23,464 nt of DNA, from contig WQWP01000020.1 in NCBI GenBank assembly GCA_009787485.1, positions 1-23,464 of the forward strand, read 5' to 3'. Numbering within the stretch: the stretch's first letter is position 1; each line of letters opens with the position of its first letter. Below, one piece after another: positions 7,784-14,730 of the stretch. Under the pieces are notes generated by a model that was not told the DNA's origin, made no database searches, and saw only the letters and a program-made list of their open reading frames with translations. The position numbers and the translations under genes are program-made. This stretch comes from Lentimicrobiaceae bacterium. Its GTDB lineage: Bacteria > Bacteroidota > Bacteroidia > Bacteroidales > WCHB1-69.

Positions 7784-8815
7784 CTACACCGTAATCTCCC
7801 CTCTCAACGAAACCCCCATATAATATTTCACTTCTTCATTAGAAAGTCCTTCGCCAAGGAGATACATTAGCTTGGCTACGGCGGCTTCGGTGGTAATGTC
7901 GTGCCCGCTAATGATTCCTATTTTTTTGAGCAATACGCTGGTGCCGTAACGTCCAATGACTACTGTTCCGCCACCTTTGCACTGTGTAACGTTCACGATA
8001 GCAATTCCTTTTTTCACGGCATCTTCCAATATTTGAATAAATTCCGGATGAGAAGGCGCATTTCCCGAGCCGAAAGTTTCTAAAATTGCCGCACGCAACC
8101 CTTCGGTATTAAAAACCGCACGCATCGCTTGTTGGGTAATGCCCGGGTAGAGTTTAATAATGGCGATATTTTCATCCATTTGGGTGTGCAGTATCAACGG
8201 CTGGTGGGTGGCAGGGCGAATAAACGGCTCATTGTATCTGATATGTACGCCTACTTTTGCCAATTTTGGGTAATTGGCAGAATGAAAGGCGTTAAAATGC
8301 TCTGCATTATCCTTATAGGCACGATTTCCTCTCAATAATGAATTTTCGAAATAGATGCACACTTCGGGCACTCTAGGTTTCCCTCCTTTCCTACAGGCAG
8401 CTATCTCAATGGAACTCAATATGTTTTCCCGTCCATCGGTGCGTAGTACGCCTAACGGCAACTGTGAGCCCGTGAGGATGACCGGTTTGGATAAATTCTC
8501 CAATAAATAGCACAATGCGGAGGCGGTGTATGCCATCGTGTCGGTGCCATGAAGCACCACAAATCCATCATAATCATGATAAACATCGTAAATTAACGTG
8601 GCTAACCGAATCCAGAACTGCGGCGTAGTGTCCGATGAATCAATAAGTGGAAGCATCTCTTTAAAAGCAACTTCTGCTTCTACCAAATGCAGCATGGGCA
8701 AATGGGTATAGATGTCTTTAAAAGGAAAAGGTTCCAGTGCGCCGGTTCCCGGATTCATCATCATACCGATGGTGCCGCCGGTGTAGATGATTAAGATTTT
8801 GGATTTTGAGGGCAT
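7784..8815 (-). CDS. ansA: Type I (cytoplasmic) L-asparaginase
   Basis: 343 residues from the ATG at 8815 (MPSKSKILIIYTGGTIGM). The open frame extends 26 residues further upstream, but that part is translated repeat-rich leader and not homologous. Two threonine motifs mark the family: YTGGTIGM at 11-18 and VVLHGTDTMAYTAS at about 87-99, the second giving the catalytic Thr91-Asp92. LTGSQLPLGVLRTDGRENI and QCKGGGTV are also typical. There is no signal peptide, in line with the low-affinity cytoplasmic type I enzyme converting asparagine to aspartate and ammonia. It is transcribed alone and divergent from the SRPBCC-lptB-asd cluster; aspartate is the precursor for the asd pathway, but no operon link exists. 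Confidence 0.93.
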   Translation of the reverse strand: MPSKSKILIIYTGGTIGMMMNPGTGALEPFPFKDIYTHLPMLHLVEAEVAFKEMLPLIDSSDTTPQFWIRLATLIYDVYHDYDGFVVLHGTDTMAYTASALCYLLENLSKPVILTGSQLPLGVLRTDGRENILSSIEIAACRKGGKPRVPEVCIYFENSLLRGNRAYKDNAEHFNAFHSANYPKLAKVGVHIRYNEPFIRPATHQPLILHTQMDENIAIIKLYPGITQQAMRAVFNTEGLRAAILETFGSGNAPSHPEFIQILEDAVKKGIAIVNVTQCKGGGTVVIGRYGTSVLLKKIGIISGHDITTEAAVAKLMYLLGEGLSNEEVKYYMGVSLRGEITV

Positions 8816-8852
8816 GGGGGAGGAAATTGGTGGGTGCGAAATAATATAAAAT

Positions 8853-8912
8853 ATCGTATCACTATCGTATATTACCATATCAAATCGTATCAAAAAAATC
8901 GTAATATCGTAT
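8853..8912. repeat. Cluster of ATCGTA(T) repeats between asparaginase and the SRPBCC gene
   Basis: ATCGTA occurs at 8853, 8864, 8884, 8898 and 8906 within 60 bases; four of the five copies are followed by T. The copy at 8898 lies in AAAAAAATCGTAA (8892-8904), a 13-mer that is also present upstream of the ATPase at 21130 on the minus strand. The cluster fills the 156-bp divergent intergenic region. Confidence 0.6.
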
Positions 8913-8948
8913 CATTTTCATCTCTTTATCACTCAAAGCGAAAAAGAA

Positions 8949-8956
8949 TATTTTTG
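8949..8956 (+). promoter_or_regulatory. -7 promoter element for the SRPBCC-lptB-asd cluster
   Basis: TATTTTTG, a perfect TAnnTTTG, lies 15 bases before the ATG at 8972. The predicted leader is about 10 bases. Confidence 0.55.
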
Positions 8957-8971
8957 CAAATTAAAAATTCT

Positions 8972-9382
8972 ATGAAAATCCCCAGCCCCCAAACCCGCAT
9001 AAACATCCCCGCCGCCAAACTTTTTGAACTGACGGGCAACTGCCAAAATCTGGCGCATTACCTGCCCGAGCAGGTAAAAGATTTCAGCGCCACCGAAGAT
9101 TCATGCACTTTTTCCATAGAAAATATCGCCAACGTTACTTTGACTATTTTGGAGAAAACACCTTTCACTTATATTCGCTATAAAGCTGAAAATGATAAAA
9201 ATATCCCCATATCCTTGGAACTGAATTACACCGCCGTTTCTGAAAATGAAACCGATGTGCAGGCAGACTTGGAGGTGGATATACCTTTTTTCTTAAAACC
9301 TGTAATAGAAAAACCATTACAACGTTTTGTAAAAGAGTTATCTGAAAAAATTAAAAAAGAAGTAGAAAAAACCGGATTATGA
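8972..9382 (+). CDS. SRPBCC (START-like) family protein upstream of lptB
   Basis: 136 residues from the ATG at 8972 (MKIPSPQTRINIPAAKLFEL). Earlier in-frame starts lie in the repeat-rich leader and upstream of the promoter, so they are rejected. The pattern SPQTRINIPAAKLFELTGNCQNLAHYLPEQV, then FSIENIANVTLTILEKTPFTYIRYKAEN, the long final helix PVIEKPLQRFVKELSEKIKKEV and the overall length fit the helix-grip SRPBCC fold found in small Bacteroidetes proteins. No catalytic residues are known for this group. The stop overlaps the lptB start by four bases (ATGA), so the two are likely translationally coupled. A role with the lipid-export ATPase is possible but unproven. Confidence 0.75.
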   Translation: MKIPSPQTRINIPAAKLFELTGNCQNLAHYLPEQVKDFSATEDSCTFSIENIANVTLTILEKTPFTYIRYKAENDKNIPISLELNYTAVSENETDVQADLEVDIPFFLKPVIEKPLQRFVKELSEKIKKEVEKTGL

Positions 9383-10110
9383 GCCATAGCATTCGCACCG
9401 AAAAATTAGTAAAAATCTATAAACAACGTACAGTTGTAAACGAAGCCTCTTTTGATGTAAAACAAGGAGAGATTGTGGGTTTGCTCGGACCTAACGGCGC
9501 CGGAAAAACCACTTCATTTTACATGATTGTGGGCATCATTAAGCCGTTTTCAGGAAAGATTTTTTTAGATGAAAAAAATATTACGTCGTTGCCCATGTAT
9601 AAGCGCGCGCAAATGGGCATCTCTTATCTTCCGCAGGAAGCTTCTGTGTTCCGGCAACTTACGGTGGAAGACAACATCCGTGCTATTTTGCAATTTACCG
9701 GTATGAGCAAAGAGGAACAAAACGAGAAGTTAGAGAGTTTAATACAAGAGTTTAACATCCAAAAAGTGCGAAAAAATTTAGGGCAAAACCTCTCGGGTGG
9801 TGAGCGCAGGCGCTGCGAAATTGCACGCTGCCTGGCATCAAATCCGAAATTTATCTTGTTAGATGAACCTTTTGCCGGCGTAGATCCTATTGCCGTGGAA
9901 GATATTCAAACCATCGTTTGGAGGCTGAAAGAGAAAAACATCGGCATTCTAATCACCGACCATAATGTACACGAAACGTTGTCCATCACCGACCGTGCCT
10001 ACTTACTTTTTGAAGGGCGTATTATTAAAACCGGAACTGCCGAAGAACTTGCCAACGACGAGTATGTGAGAACCGTGTATCTTGGAAAAAACTTTGAATT
10101 AAGACGTTAA
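9379..10110 (+). CDS. lptB: LPS export ABC transporter ATP-binding protein LptB
   Basis: 243 residues, the usual LptB length. Walker A GPNGAGKTT at 37-45, ABC signature LSGGE at 138-142 followed by RRRCEIAR, Walker B FILLDEP with Glu163 and the switch His195 in ITDHNVHET are all intact. The strings FYMIVGIIKP, GISYLPQEASVFRQLTVEDNI and DEPFAGVDPIAVEDIQ distinguish LptB from other ABC ATPases. It powers extraction of lipopolysaccharide from the inner membrane with LptF/LptG/LptC, which are not in the window. The start overlaps the SRPBCC stop (ATGA); asd follows after 11 bases, suggesting one transcript. Confidence 0.95.
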   Translation: MSHSIRTEKLVKIYKQRTVVNEASFDVKQGEIVGLLGPNGAGKTTSFYMIVGIIKPFSGKIFLDEKNITSLPMYKRAQMGISYLPQEASVFRQLTVEDNIRAILQFTGMSKEEQNEKLESLIQEFNIQKVRKNLGQNLSGGERRRCEIARCLASNPKFILLDEPFAGVDPIAVEDIQTIVWRLKEKNIGILITDHNVHETLSITDRAYLLFEGRIIKTGTAEELANDEYVRTVYLGKNFELRR

Positions 10111-10121
10111 TTATATCTCAA

Positions 10122-11192
10122 ATGAACCAACCGAAGAAGCCAAGAATATCCCCTTCAAATTTTGAAGGGGTGCCCGAAGGGCGGGGTAGTTTAAAAATCG
10201 CCATCATCGGCGCCACCGGCTTAGTCGGCTCCATCATGCTCAAAGTTTTAGAAGAGAGAAATTTAACAAACAACGAAATCATCGTAGCCGCCTCCGAAAA
10301 ATCGGTAGGAAAAAAACTCGCCATTGCCGGAAAAGAGCACCATATCATTTCGGTAGAAGACGCCATAGCTGCTGCTCCCTATTTTGCACTGTTTTCCGCC
10401 GGAAGCGCCGCTTCATTAAAATATGCGCCGCTGTTTGCCCAAAAAGGCACTGTTGTGATTGACAACTCTTCCGCATGGCGCAATTTCGATGAAATTCCAT
10501 TGGTCGTGCCGCAAATTAACGGAGAGGTAATTAAGCCTTCGGATAAAATTATTGCAAACCCAAACTGCTCTACCATCCAAATGGTAATGGCATTGGCGCC
10601 CTTGCATCAAAAATACGGGTTGAAACGGGTGGTTGTTTCTACCTACCAATCGGTTACGGGAACCGGCGTAAACGCGGTAAACCAACTCATGAAAGAGCGT
10701 GCCGGCGAGCCGTGCGAAAAAGTGTATCCGCATCAAATAGACCTGAATCTTTTTCCGCATGGCGGCACTTTTGAGCCCAACGGCTACACCACCGAAGAAA
10801 TGAAATTGGTGCACGAAACGCGCAAAATTCTACGCGCCCCGCAAATACAAATCACAGCAACGGTGGTGCGCGTGCCGGTCATGGGCGGTCACTCCGAAGC
10901 GATTAATGCCGAGTTTGAGCAGGAATTTGAAATAGACGAGGTGGTACGTTTACTTAATGACTTTAAGGGCATTAAGGTTCTTAACAACGCTGCTTTAAAC
11001 GAATACCCGATGCCTTTAACGGCGCATGAGAAAGACGAGGTTTTTGTAGGGCGTATTCGCCGCGATGAATCGCAAGCTAAAACGCTCAATTTGTGGTGTG
11101 TGGCGGATAATCTACGCAAAGGGGCGGCTACCAATGCGGTGGAGATTCTGGAGTTTTTAGCAAGGCGTGGGTTTGCGTATTTGTCATGTTAG
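10122..11192 (+). CDS. asd: Aspartate-semialdehyde dehydrogenase with repeat-encoded N-terminal extension
   Basis: 356 residues. It catalyses NADPH-dependent reduction of aspartyl phosphate for lysine/diaminopimelate, threonine and methionine synthesis. The nucleotide-binding loop GATGLVG is at 30-36, catalytic Cys149 in NPNCSTIQM, and His257 in GGHSEA. Relatives begin directly with M(K)IAIIGATG, but here 24 residues precede the first strand. Residues 9-24 (ISPSNFEGVPEGRGSL) are encoded by a 50-bp palindromic repeat also found between genes at 14673. The only in-frame start codons before the strand are ATG 10122 and GTG 10170, and the GTG lies inside the repeat. So some of the repeat is translated unless a non-standard start is used. 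Eleven bases after lptB, likely the same operon. Confidence 0.94.
   Translation: MNQPKKPRISPSNFEGVPEGRGSLKIAIIGATGLVGSIMLKVLEERNLTNNEIIVAASEKSVGKKLAIAGKEHHIISVEDAIAAAPYFALFSAGSAASLKYAPLFAQKGTVVIDNSSAWRNFDEIPLVVPQINGEVIKPSDKIIANPNCSTIQMVMALAPLHQKYGLKRVVVSTYQSVTGTGVNAVNQLMKERAGEPCEKVYPHQIDLNLFPHGGTFEPNGYTTEEMKLVHETRKILRAPQIQITATVVRVPVMGGHSEAINAEFEQEFEIDEVVRLLNDFKGIKVLNNAALNEYPMPLTAHEKDEVFVGRIRRDESQAKTLNLWCVADNLRKGAATNAVEILEFLARRGFAYLSC
10144..10193 (+). repeat. Palindromic element A, copy 1, in frame within the asd N-terminus
   Basis: This 50-bp string is identical to 14673-14722. It holds two consecutive hairpins: arms CCCCTTCAAA and TTTGAAGGGG around one T (10150-10170), then GCCC-GAA-GGGC (10172-10182), followed by GGGGTAGTTTA. 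It begins 22 bases after the asd ATG and supplies codons 9-24. REP-like short interspersed element. Confidence 0.9.
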
Positions 11193-11257
11193 GTAGCGAA
11201 GACCTCTAAACCAAATATAGCTAAATTTCACGCTTTTTTATTGTGCCAAAAGATACA

Positions 11258-11908
11258 ATGAGCAGACACCATATTCATATAGGCGAATTAATTTTACAGA
11301 AATTGAAAGAAGCAAAACGCTCTGTGGCGTGGCTTGCGGAAAAAACTCATACCGATTCGAGTACGCTTCGTAGAAAGTTGAAAAATAAATCGAAAAGAAC
11401 CGAAATAGGTTTTGTAATTGCTCCCAAGTGCGGTTATTATTTTAACGAGAAATTTGCACTTGGATTAGGTATTTATGTTGGACCCACTTTTAAGATTGTA
11501 TCAAGGAATGTAGCACAAATGCATTTTGTCAATTGGAGTGTTTATCCATTTGTCAGATATACTCTATTTACATATAAAAAGTTCTTCCTAACATTGGAAG
11601 GAAGAACAGGTATTGGAGGTGCAGATATTTTTTTGAAAGCCATAGATCTCAAAAAAAATAAAATTTCTTCTACCTTAGCAATTGGGGTTTTTAATATTAC
11701 GCCGATTTTAGGTTTTAATCTAACAGAGCGTCTTCAGATGGAGGCAAAACTTAATTTTTTTAATGTTGGCTATAATATTGACATAATAAAAGAAGAGATG
11801 GGCTCTTATAAAACAAATATTATTCAGCATGATTTTAATATTGGCTTTAATTCTTCCAGCATTCTCGAAATGATACAATTACAGTTTGGGGTTGTTTATA
11901 AATTTTAA
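11258..11908 (+). CDS. Chimeric ORF: helix-turn-helix N-terminus joined to outer-membrane beta-barrel C-terminus
   Basis: 216 residues from ATG 11258; a GTG at 11243 is possible but less likely. Residues 1-45 (IHIGELILQKLKEAKRSVAWLAEKTHTDSSTLRRKL) match the short helix-turn-helix proteins common in Bacteroidetes, whose usual continuation on growth stage or repressor dimerisation is missing. From about residue 48 (TEIGFVIAPKCGYYFNEKFALGLGIYVGPTF) to the terminal GVVYKF it is a typical outer-membrane beta-barrel (porin-family) domain with alternating strands and a C-terminal phenylalanine. There is no signal peptide, so the barrel cannot reach the outer membrane. I infer a deletion that fused two unrelated genes. 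The barrel half is more AT-rich than its neighbours. Probably nonfunctional, though the frame is intact. Confidence 0.7.
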   Translation: MSRHHIHIGELILQKLKEAKRSVAWLAEKTHTDSSTLRRKLKNKSKRTEIGFVIAPKCGYYFNEKFALGLGIYVGPTFKIVSRNVAQMHFVNWSVYPFVRYTLFTYKKFFLTLEGRTGIGGADIFLKAIDLKKNKISSTLAIGVFNITPILGFNLTERLQMEAKLNFFNVGYNIDIIKEEMGSYKTNIIQHDFNIGFNSSSILEMIQLQFGVVYKF

Positions 11909-11914
11909 GGTAAA

Positions 11915-11992
11915 ATGATGGGGCAGTACTTTGTGGTTATCATTCTCAAAGACGGCGCTGTGCTTACACAAAAGATGATGATACAGCGGTAA
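11915..11992 (+). pseudogene. Fragment of a type IX secretion C-terminal sorting tail
   Basis: 25 codons reading GQYFVVIILKDGAVLTQKMMIQR then TAA. This follows the last two strands of the T9SS type A sorting domain (G-x-YFV...G...T-KK-x-x-x-Q/R-stop). It starts two codons after the stop of the chimeric ORF and is in the same frame. No upstream domain is attached, so it is a remnant of a lost secreted protein. Confidence 0.55.
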
Positions 11993-12011
11993 AATAAGCG
12001 TACCCCATTAA

Positions 12012-12042
12012 CCCTCATTGCCGTCGGCTTCAGCCGACGGAT
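12012..12042. repeat. Palindromic element B, intergenic copy
   Basis: Shares CCCTCATTG, a palindrome and AT with 12662-12692. The palindrome here has 9-bp arms CCGTCGGCT / AGCCGACGG around TC (12021-12040). It lies downstream of the mpl stop and could also act as a transcription stop, but no T-run follows on either strand. Confidence 0.85.
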
Positions 12043-12087
12043 AAAAAGAATAAAATCAAAATAGGCTTTTTCAAATGCTAATTTGAG

Positions 12088-13473
12088 TTAAACCATCAAC
12101 CTATCCGCGAGACGCCGCAAATCCAATCCCCCAAAATTTCCCGAAGACATAAACGCAAAAACCGTATCCGTATCAGGCATCGCCAAGATACGCTCTTCCA
12201 ATTGTTTGGCATGATGATAAACCTCTAAATCGCTGCGTTGAAACGCATTGAAAATCATTTCCGAAGTGATGGGCGGCAGTTTTTTATGGGCTACCGTGTC
12301 GGGGCTAAAGAAAATAATGCCCACATCGGCACAATCCATAGCGCCGGCATATTGCTCTAAAAACTTTTCCGTTAAACTGCTGAAAGTATGTAACTCCATG
12401 CAAGCCACAAGTTTGCGATGCGGAAACTGTGCTTTTAAAGCCTCTACCGTAGCTTTCAACTTAGAAGGCGAATGCGCAAAATCCTTAAAAACAGCACAGG
12501 TCTCATTTTTGCGCAACAACTCCAACCGATTGCTTGCCCCTTTAAATGTTTGAATAGCATCATAAAACTGTTCATTTGAAATACCAATAGCATTACACGC
12601 CAACCGCGCAGCATTAATATTGGTAAGATTATGCTTCCCAAAGATTTGTAATGGAATTCCCCCCTCATTGCCGTCGGTTTTAACCGACGGATTTAGAATA
12701 TTCAAAAATGTAACCCCATCCTCAATGTAGTGCGGATGCACAGTGTACCTTATTTTTGGCGCACAAATATTTGCCGTCTCGCTCATCTCTCGCAACACAA
12801 TATCATCCTCACAATAAATATAACACCCGTTTTCCGGAATCATTTCCGCAAATATTTTAAATTGCTCCACATAAAAATCAAAGGTAGGAAAAACATTGAT
12901 ATGATCCCACGCAATCCCGCTAATGATTCCGATAGTAGGTTGATATACATGGAATTTCGGACGTCTGTCTATAGGCGAAGTCAAATACTCATCGCCTTCA
13001 ATGACCATAAATTCAGCTTCTTCGGAAAGTTTTACCATAATATCAAAACCTTCTAATTGCGCGCCCACCATGTAATCGCAATTGATATTCAGCTGTTGCA
13101 ATACGTGAATAATCATGGCGGTAATGGTGGTTTTTCCGTGACTTCCGCCCACCACAATACGTGTTTTATTTTTACTTTGTTCGTACAAAAATTCCGGATA
13201 GGAGTAGATTTTGATGCCTAATTCTTTTGCTTTCAACAGTTCGGGGTTATCTTCGCGGGCGTGCATTCCCAAAATAATGGCATCTAAATCGGTAGTTATT
13301 TCCTCCGGAAACCAACCAATTTCGCAGGGCAAAAGTCCGGCTTTATCCAAGCGGCTTTTGGCAGGATCAAAAATTACATCATCAGATCCGGTAATTTGGT
13401 ATCCTTTGTGATGGAGCGCTAAGGCTAAGTTGTGCATGGCGCTGCCGCCGATGGCGATGAAGTGGAGGGTCAT
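12088..13473 (-). CDS. mpl: UDP-N-acetylmuramate:L-alanyl-gamma-D-glutamyl-meso-diaminopimelate ligase
   Basis: 461 residues, normal for Mpl, the Mur-ligase-family enzyme that reattaches recycled murein tripeptide to UDP-MurNAc in the cytoplasm. The N-terminus FIAIGGSAMHNLALALHHKGYQITGSDD is the Rossmann domain; the ATP loop GGSHGKTTITAM is at 109-120; EGDEY at 159-163, HINVF at 191-195 and GKHNLTNINAA at 279-289 are standard Mur-ligase motifs; FKDFAHSPSK and FMSSGNFGG are Mpl-type. Residues 261-272 (NPSVKTDGNEGG) coincide with a 31-bp palindromic repeat, an in-frame insertion between the NIL strand and IPLQIFG. The frame stays open, and all catalytic motifs flank it intact. No other recycling genes are adjacent. 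Confidence 0.95.
   Translation of the reverse strand: MTLHFIAIGGSAMHNLALALHHKGYQITGSDDVIFDPAKSRLDKAGLLPCEIGWFPEEITTDLDAIILGMHAREDNPELLKAKELGIKIYSYPEFLYEQSKNKTRIVVGGSHGKTTITAMIIHVLQQLNINCDYMVGAQLEGFDIMVKLSEEAEFMVIEGDEYLTSPIDRRPKFHVYQPTIGIISGIAWDHINVFPTFDFYVEQFKIFAEMIPENGCYIYCEDDIVLREMSETANICAPKIRYTVHPHYIEDGVTFLNILNPSVKTDGNEGGIPLQIFGKHNLTNINAARLACNAIGISNEQFYDAIQTFKGASNRLELLRKNETCAVFKDFAHSPSKLKATVEALKAQFPHRKLVACMELHTFSSLTEKFLEQYAGAMDCADVGIIFFSPDTVAHKKLPPITSEMIFNAFQRSDLEVYHHAKQLEERILAMPDTDTVFAFMSSGNFGGLDLRRLADRLMV
12662..12692. repeat. Palindromic element B, copy inside mpl
   Basis: CCCTCATTG followed by arms CCGTCGGTT / AACCGACGG around TT (12671-12690) and AT. It is 650 bp from the intergenic copy in the same orientation. 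Relative to that copy, arm position 8 changes C to T and its partner G to A, so pairing is kept. Confidence 0.85.
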
Positions 13474-13605
13474 TTTATGAGAATTTGATGGCGAAAATAT
13501 GAAATAATTGTTTGAGGGATCTCGAACAAGTAAAGTGAAATTTTTACTCCCAAAATAATTTTACCTCCAACATTACGTTGTTGATTTGCATAAGAATTTA
13601 ACGCT

Positions 13606-14562
13606 ATGTCTTATAAACGATTCTTCTTTTTCATTGTAGCTTTTTCGCTCTGCACCTTCGCCTCTGCGCAAGAGTTCTCCGCAAAAGCAAAATTAGATTC
13701 CGCGCAAATTCTTATTGGCGATCATTTGAATATACGTCTGGAGGTTACCGCGCCCAAAGGAAAGCCCGTGTTTATTCCGCAGCTGAACAACAAAATATTG
13801 AAAGAAGCAGAAGCGCCTTTCGACTGGATTGCCAATTCAAAAATTGATACGATCGTTAATAATGATCATTATATCTTTAGGCAAACTGTTACAATTACCG
13901 CTTTCGATTCAGGTAGCTATGTTTTTCCGGCAATTCCTGTATTTGTAGATTCGCTCATCGTGGCGCAAACCAATCCATTGTTTTTCGAGGTTTCTACAAT
14001 AGCTGTTGATACTACCGCCGCCATCAGAGATATTAAGGGAGTTGCAAAAGTTCCTTTTTCGTTTCATGAACTTTGGATGTACGTAAAAGAATATGCTTTG
14101 TTTATTTTGGTAGGATGGTTGATTATCGGGTTAATCATTTATGTTATTTGGCGTTATATTAAAAAACGACAGGCGCAAAAACCTCAACCGGTAGTGAAAC
14201 CAAAGCCCAAAATAAAACCCCATATCACCGCCTTAAAAGAATTGGAAAAATTGCGGCAGAAAAAACTTTGGGAGCAAGGCAGAACCAAAGAATACTACTC
14301 TGAACTTGTAGATATTGTAAGAAAATACATAGACGACCAGTGGGATATCGGCGCCATGGAAATGGTATCTTCCGAAATTCTAGACGCATTGAAAAACACA
14401 GAAATCCACGAAGAAGTCTTGAAAAAACTCCGTCAGGCTTTCTCTGTTGCCGACCTGGTAAAATTTGCCAAATACACGCCGCTCCCTACCGACCACGACA
14501 TAGCGTTTAAGGACTGTAAGGAGTTTGTGGAACGGACCGTTGAAGTAGTGGTTAGTGGTTAG
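13606..14562 (+). CDS. BatD-like protein of the Bat aerotolerance locus, with cytoplasmic tail
   Basis: 318 residues: signal peptide 1-21 (ending ASA-Q), a beta-rich periplasmic domain (FSAKAKLDSAQILIGDHLNIRLEVTAPKG, QTVTITAFDSGSYVFPAIPVF) like the first domain of BatD, one transmembrane helix at about 164-183 (FILVGWLIIGLIIYVIW), then a lysine-rich linker and a helical cytoplasmic domain (GRTKEYYSELVDIVRKYIDDQW...FAKYTPLPTD). This is the protein usually found between the DUF58 gene and batA in Bacteroidetes. Here moxR and DUF58 are missing upstream (mpl is divergent). The last codons (VVVSG, stop) come from a heptamer tandem repeat, so the natural C-terminus may have been altered. batA follows after about 200 bp of repeats. 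Confidence 0.8.
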   Translation: MSYKRFFFFIVAFSLCTFASAQEFSAKAKLDSAQILIGDHLNIRLEVTAPKGKPVFIPQLNNKILKEAEAPFDWIANSKIDTIVNNDHYIFRQTVTITAFDSGSYVFPAIPVFVDSLIVAQTNPLFFEVSTIAVDTTAAIRDIKGVAKVPFSFHELWMYVKEYALFILVGWLIIGLIIYVIWRYIKKRQAQKPQPVVKPKPKIKPHITALKELEKLRQKKLWEQGRTKEYYSELVDIVRKYIDDQWDIGAMEMVSSEILDALKNTEIHEEVLKKLRQAFSVADLVKFAKYTPLPTDHDIAFKDCKEFVERTVEVVVSG

Positions 14563-14651
14563 TGGTTAGTGGTTAGTGGTTAGTGGTTAGTGGTTAGTGA
14601 TTAGTGGTTAGTGGTTAGTGATTAGTGGTTAGTGGTTAGTGGTTAGTGGTT
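14547..14651 (+). repeat. Heptamer tandem repeat AGTGGTT, 15 copies
   Basis: Fifteen consecutive 7-bp units, two of them AGTGATT (14596 and 14617), followed by a degenerate AACGGTT. It begins inside the BatD-like gene and provides its stop TAG at 14560-14562. Because 7 is not a multiple of 3, the tract has a TAG in every frame within 21 bases. Confidence 0.95.
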
Positions 14652-14672
14652 AACGGTTAATGATGAAATAAC

Positions 14673-14722
14673 GAATATCCCCTTCAAATTTTGAAGGGGT
14701 GCCCGAAGGGCGGGGTAGTTTA
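14673..14722 (+). repeat. Palindromic element A, copy 2, intergenic
   Basis: Identical over 50 bp to 10144-10193, including both hairpins (14679-14699 and 14701-14711). It lies between the heptamer tract and batA in the same orientation as batA. It could form an RNA stem-loop in the leader. Confidence 0.95.
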
Positions 14723-14730
14723 TATAAAAA

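Noticed and set aside
8816..8893. 26-residue N-terminal extension of asparaginase
   Set aside because: It is translated repeat-rich leader; the family motif TGGTIG normally lies about 10 residues after the start, as it does from the ATG at 8815.
8834..8971. N-terminal extension of the SRPBCC protein
   Set aside because: It covers the ATCGTA repeats and the promoter at 8949, and has lysine- and serine-rich nonsense composition.
14547..14651. CRISPR array
   Set aside because: Units are 7 bp with no spacers; it is a simple tandem repeat and no cas genes are present.
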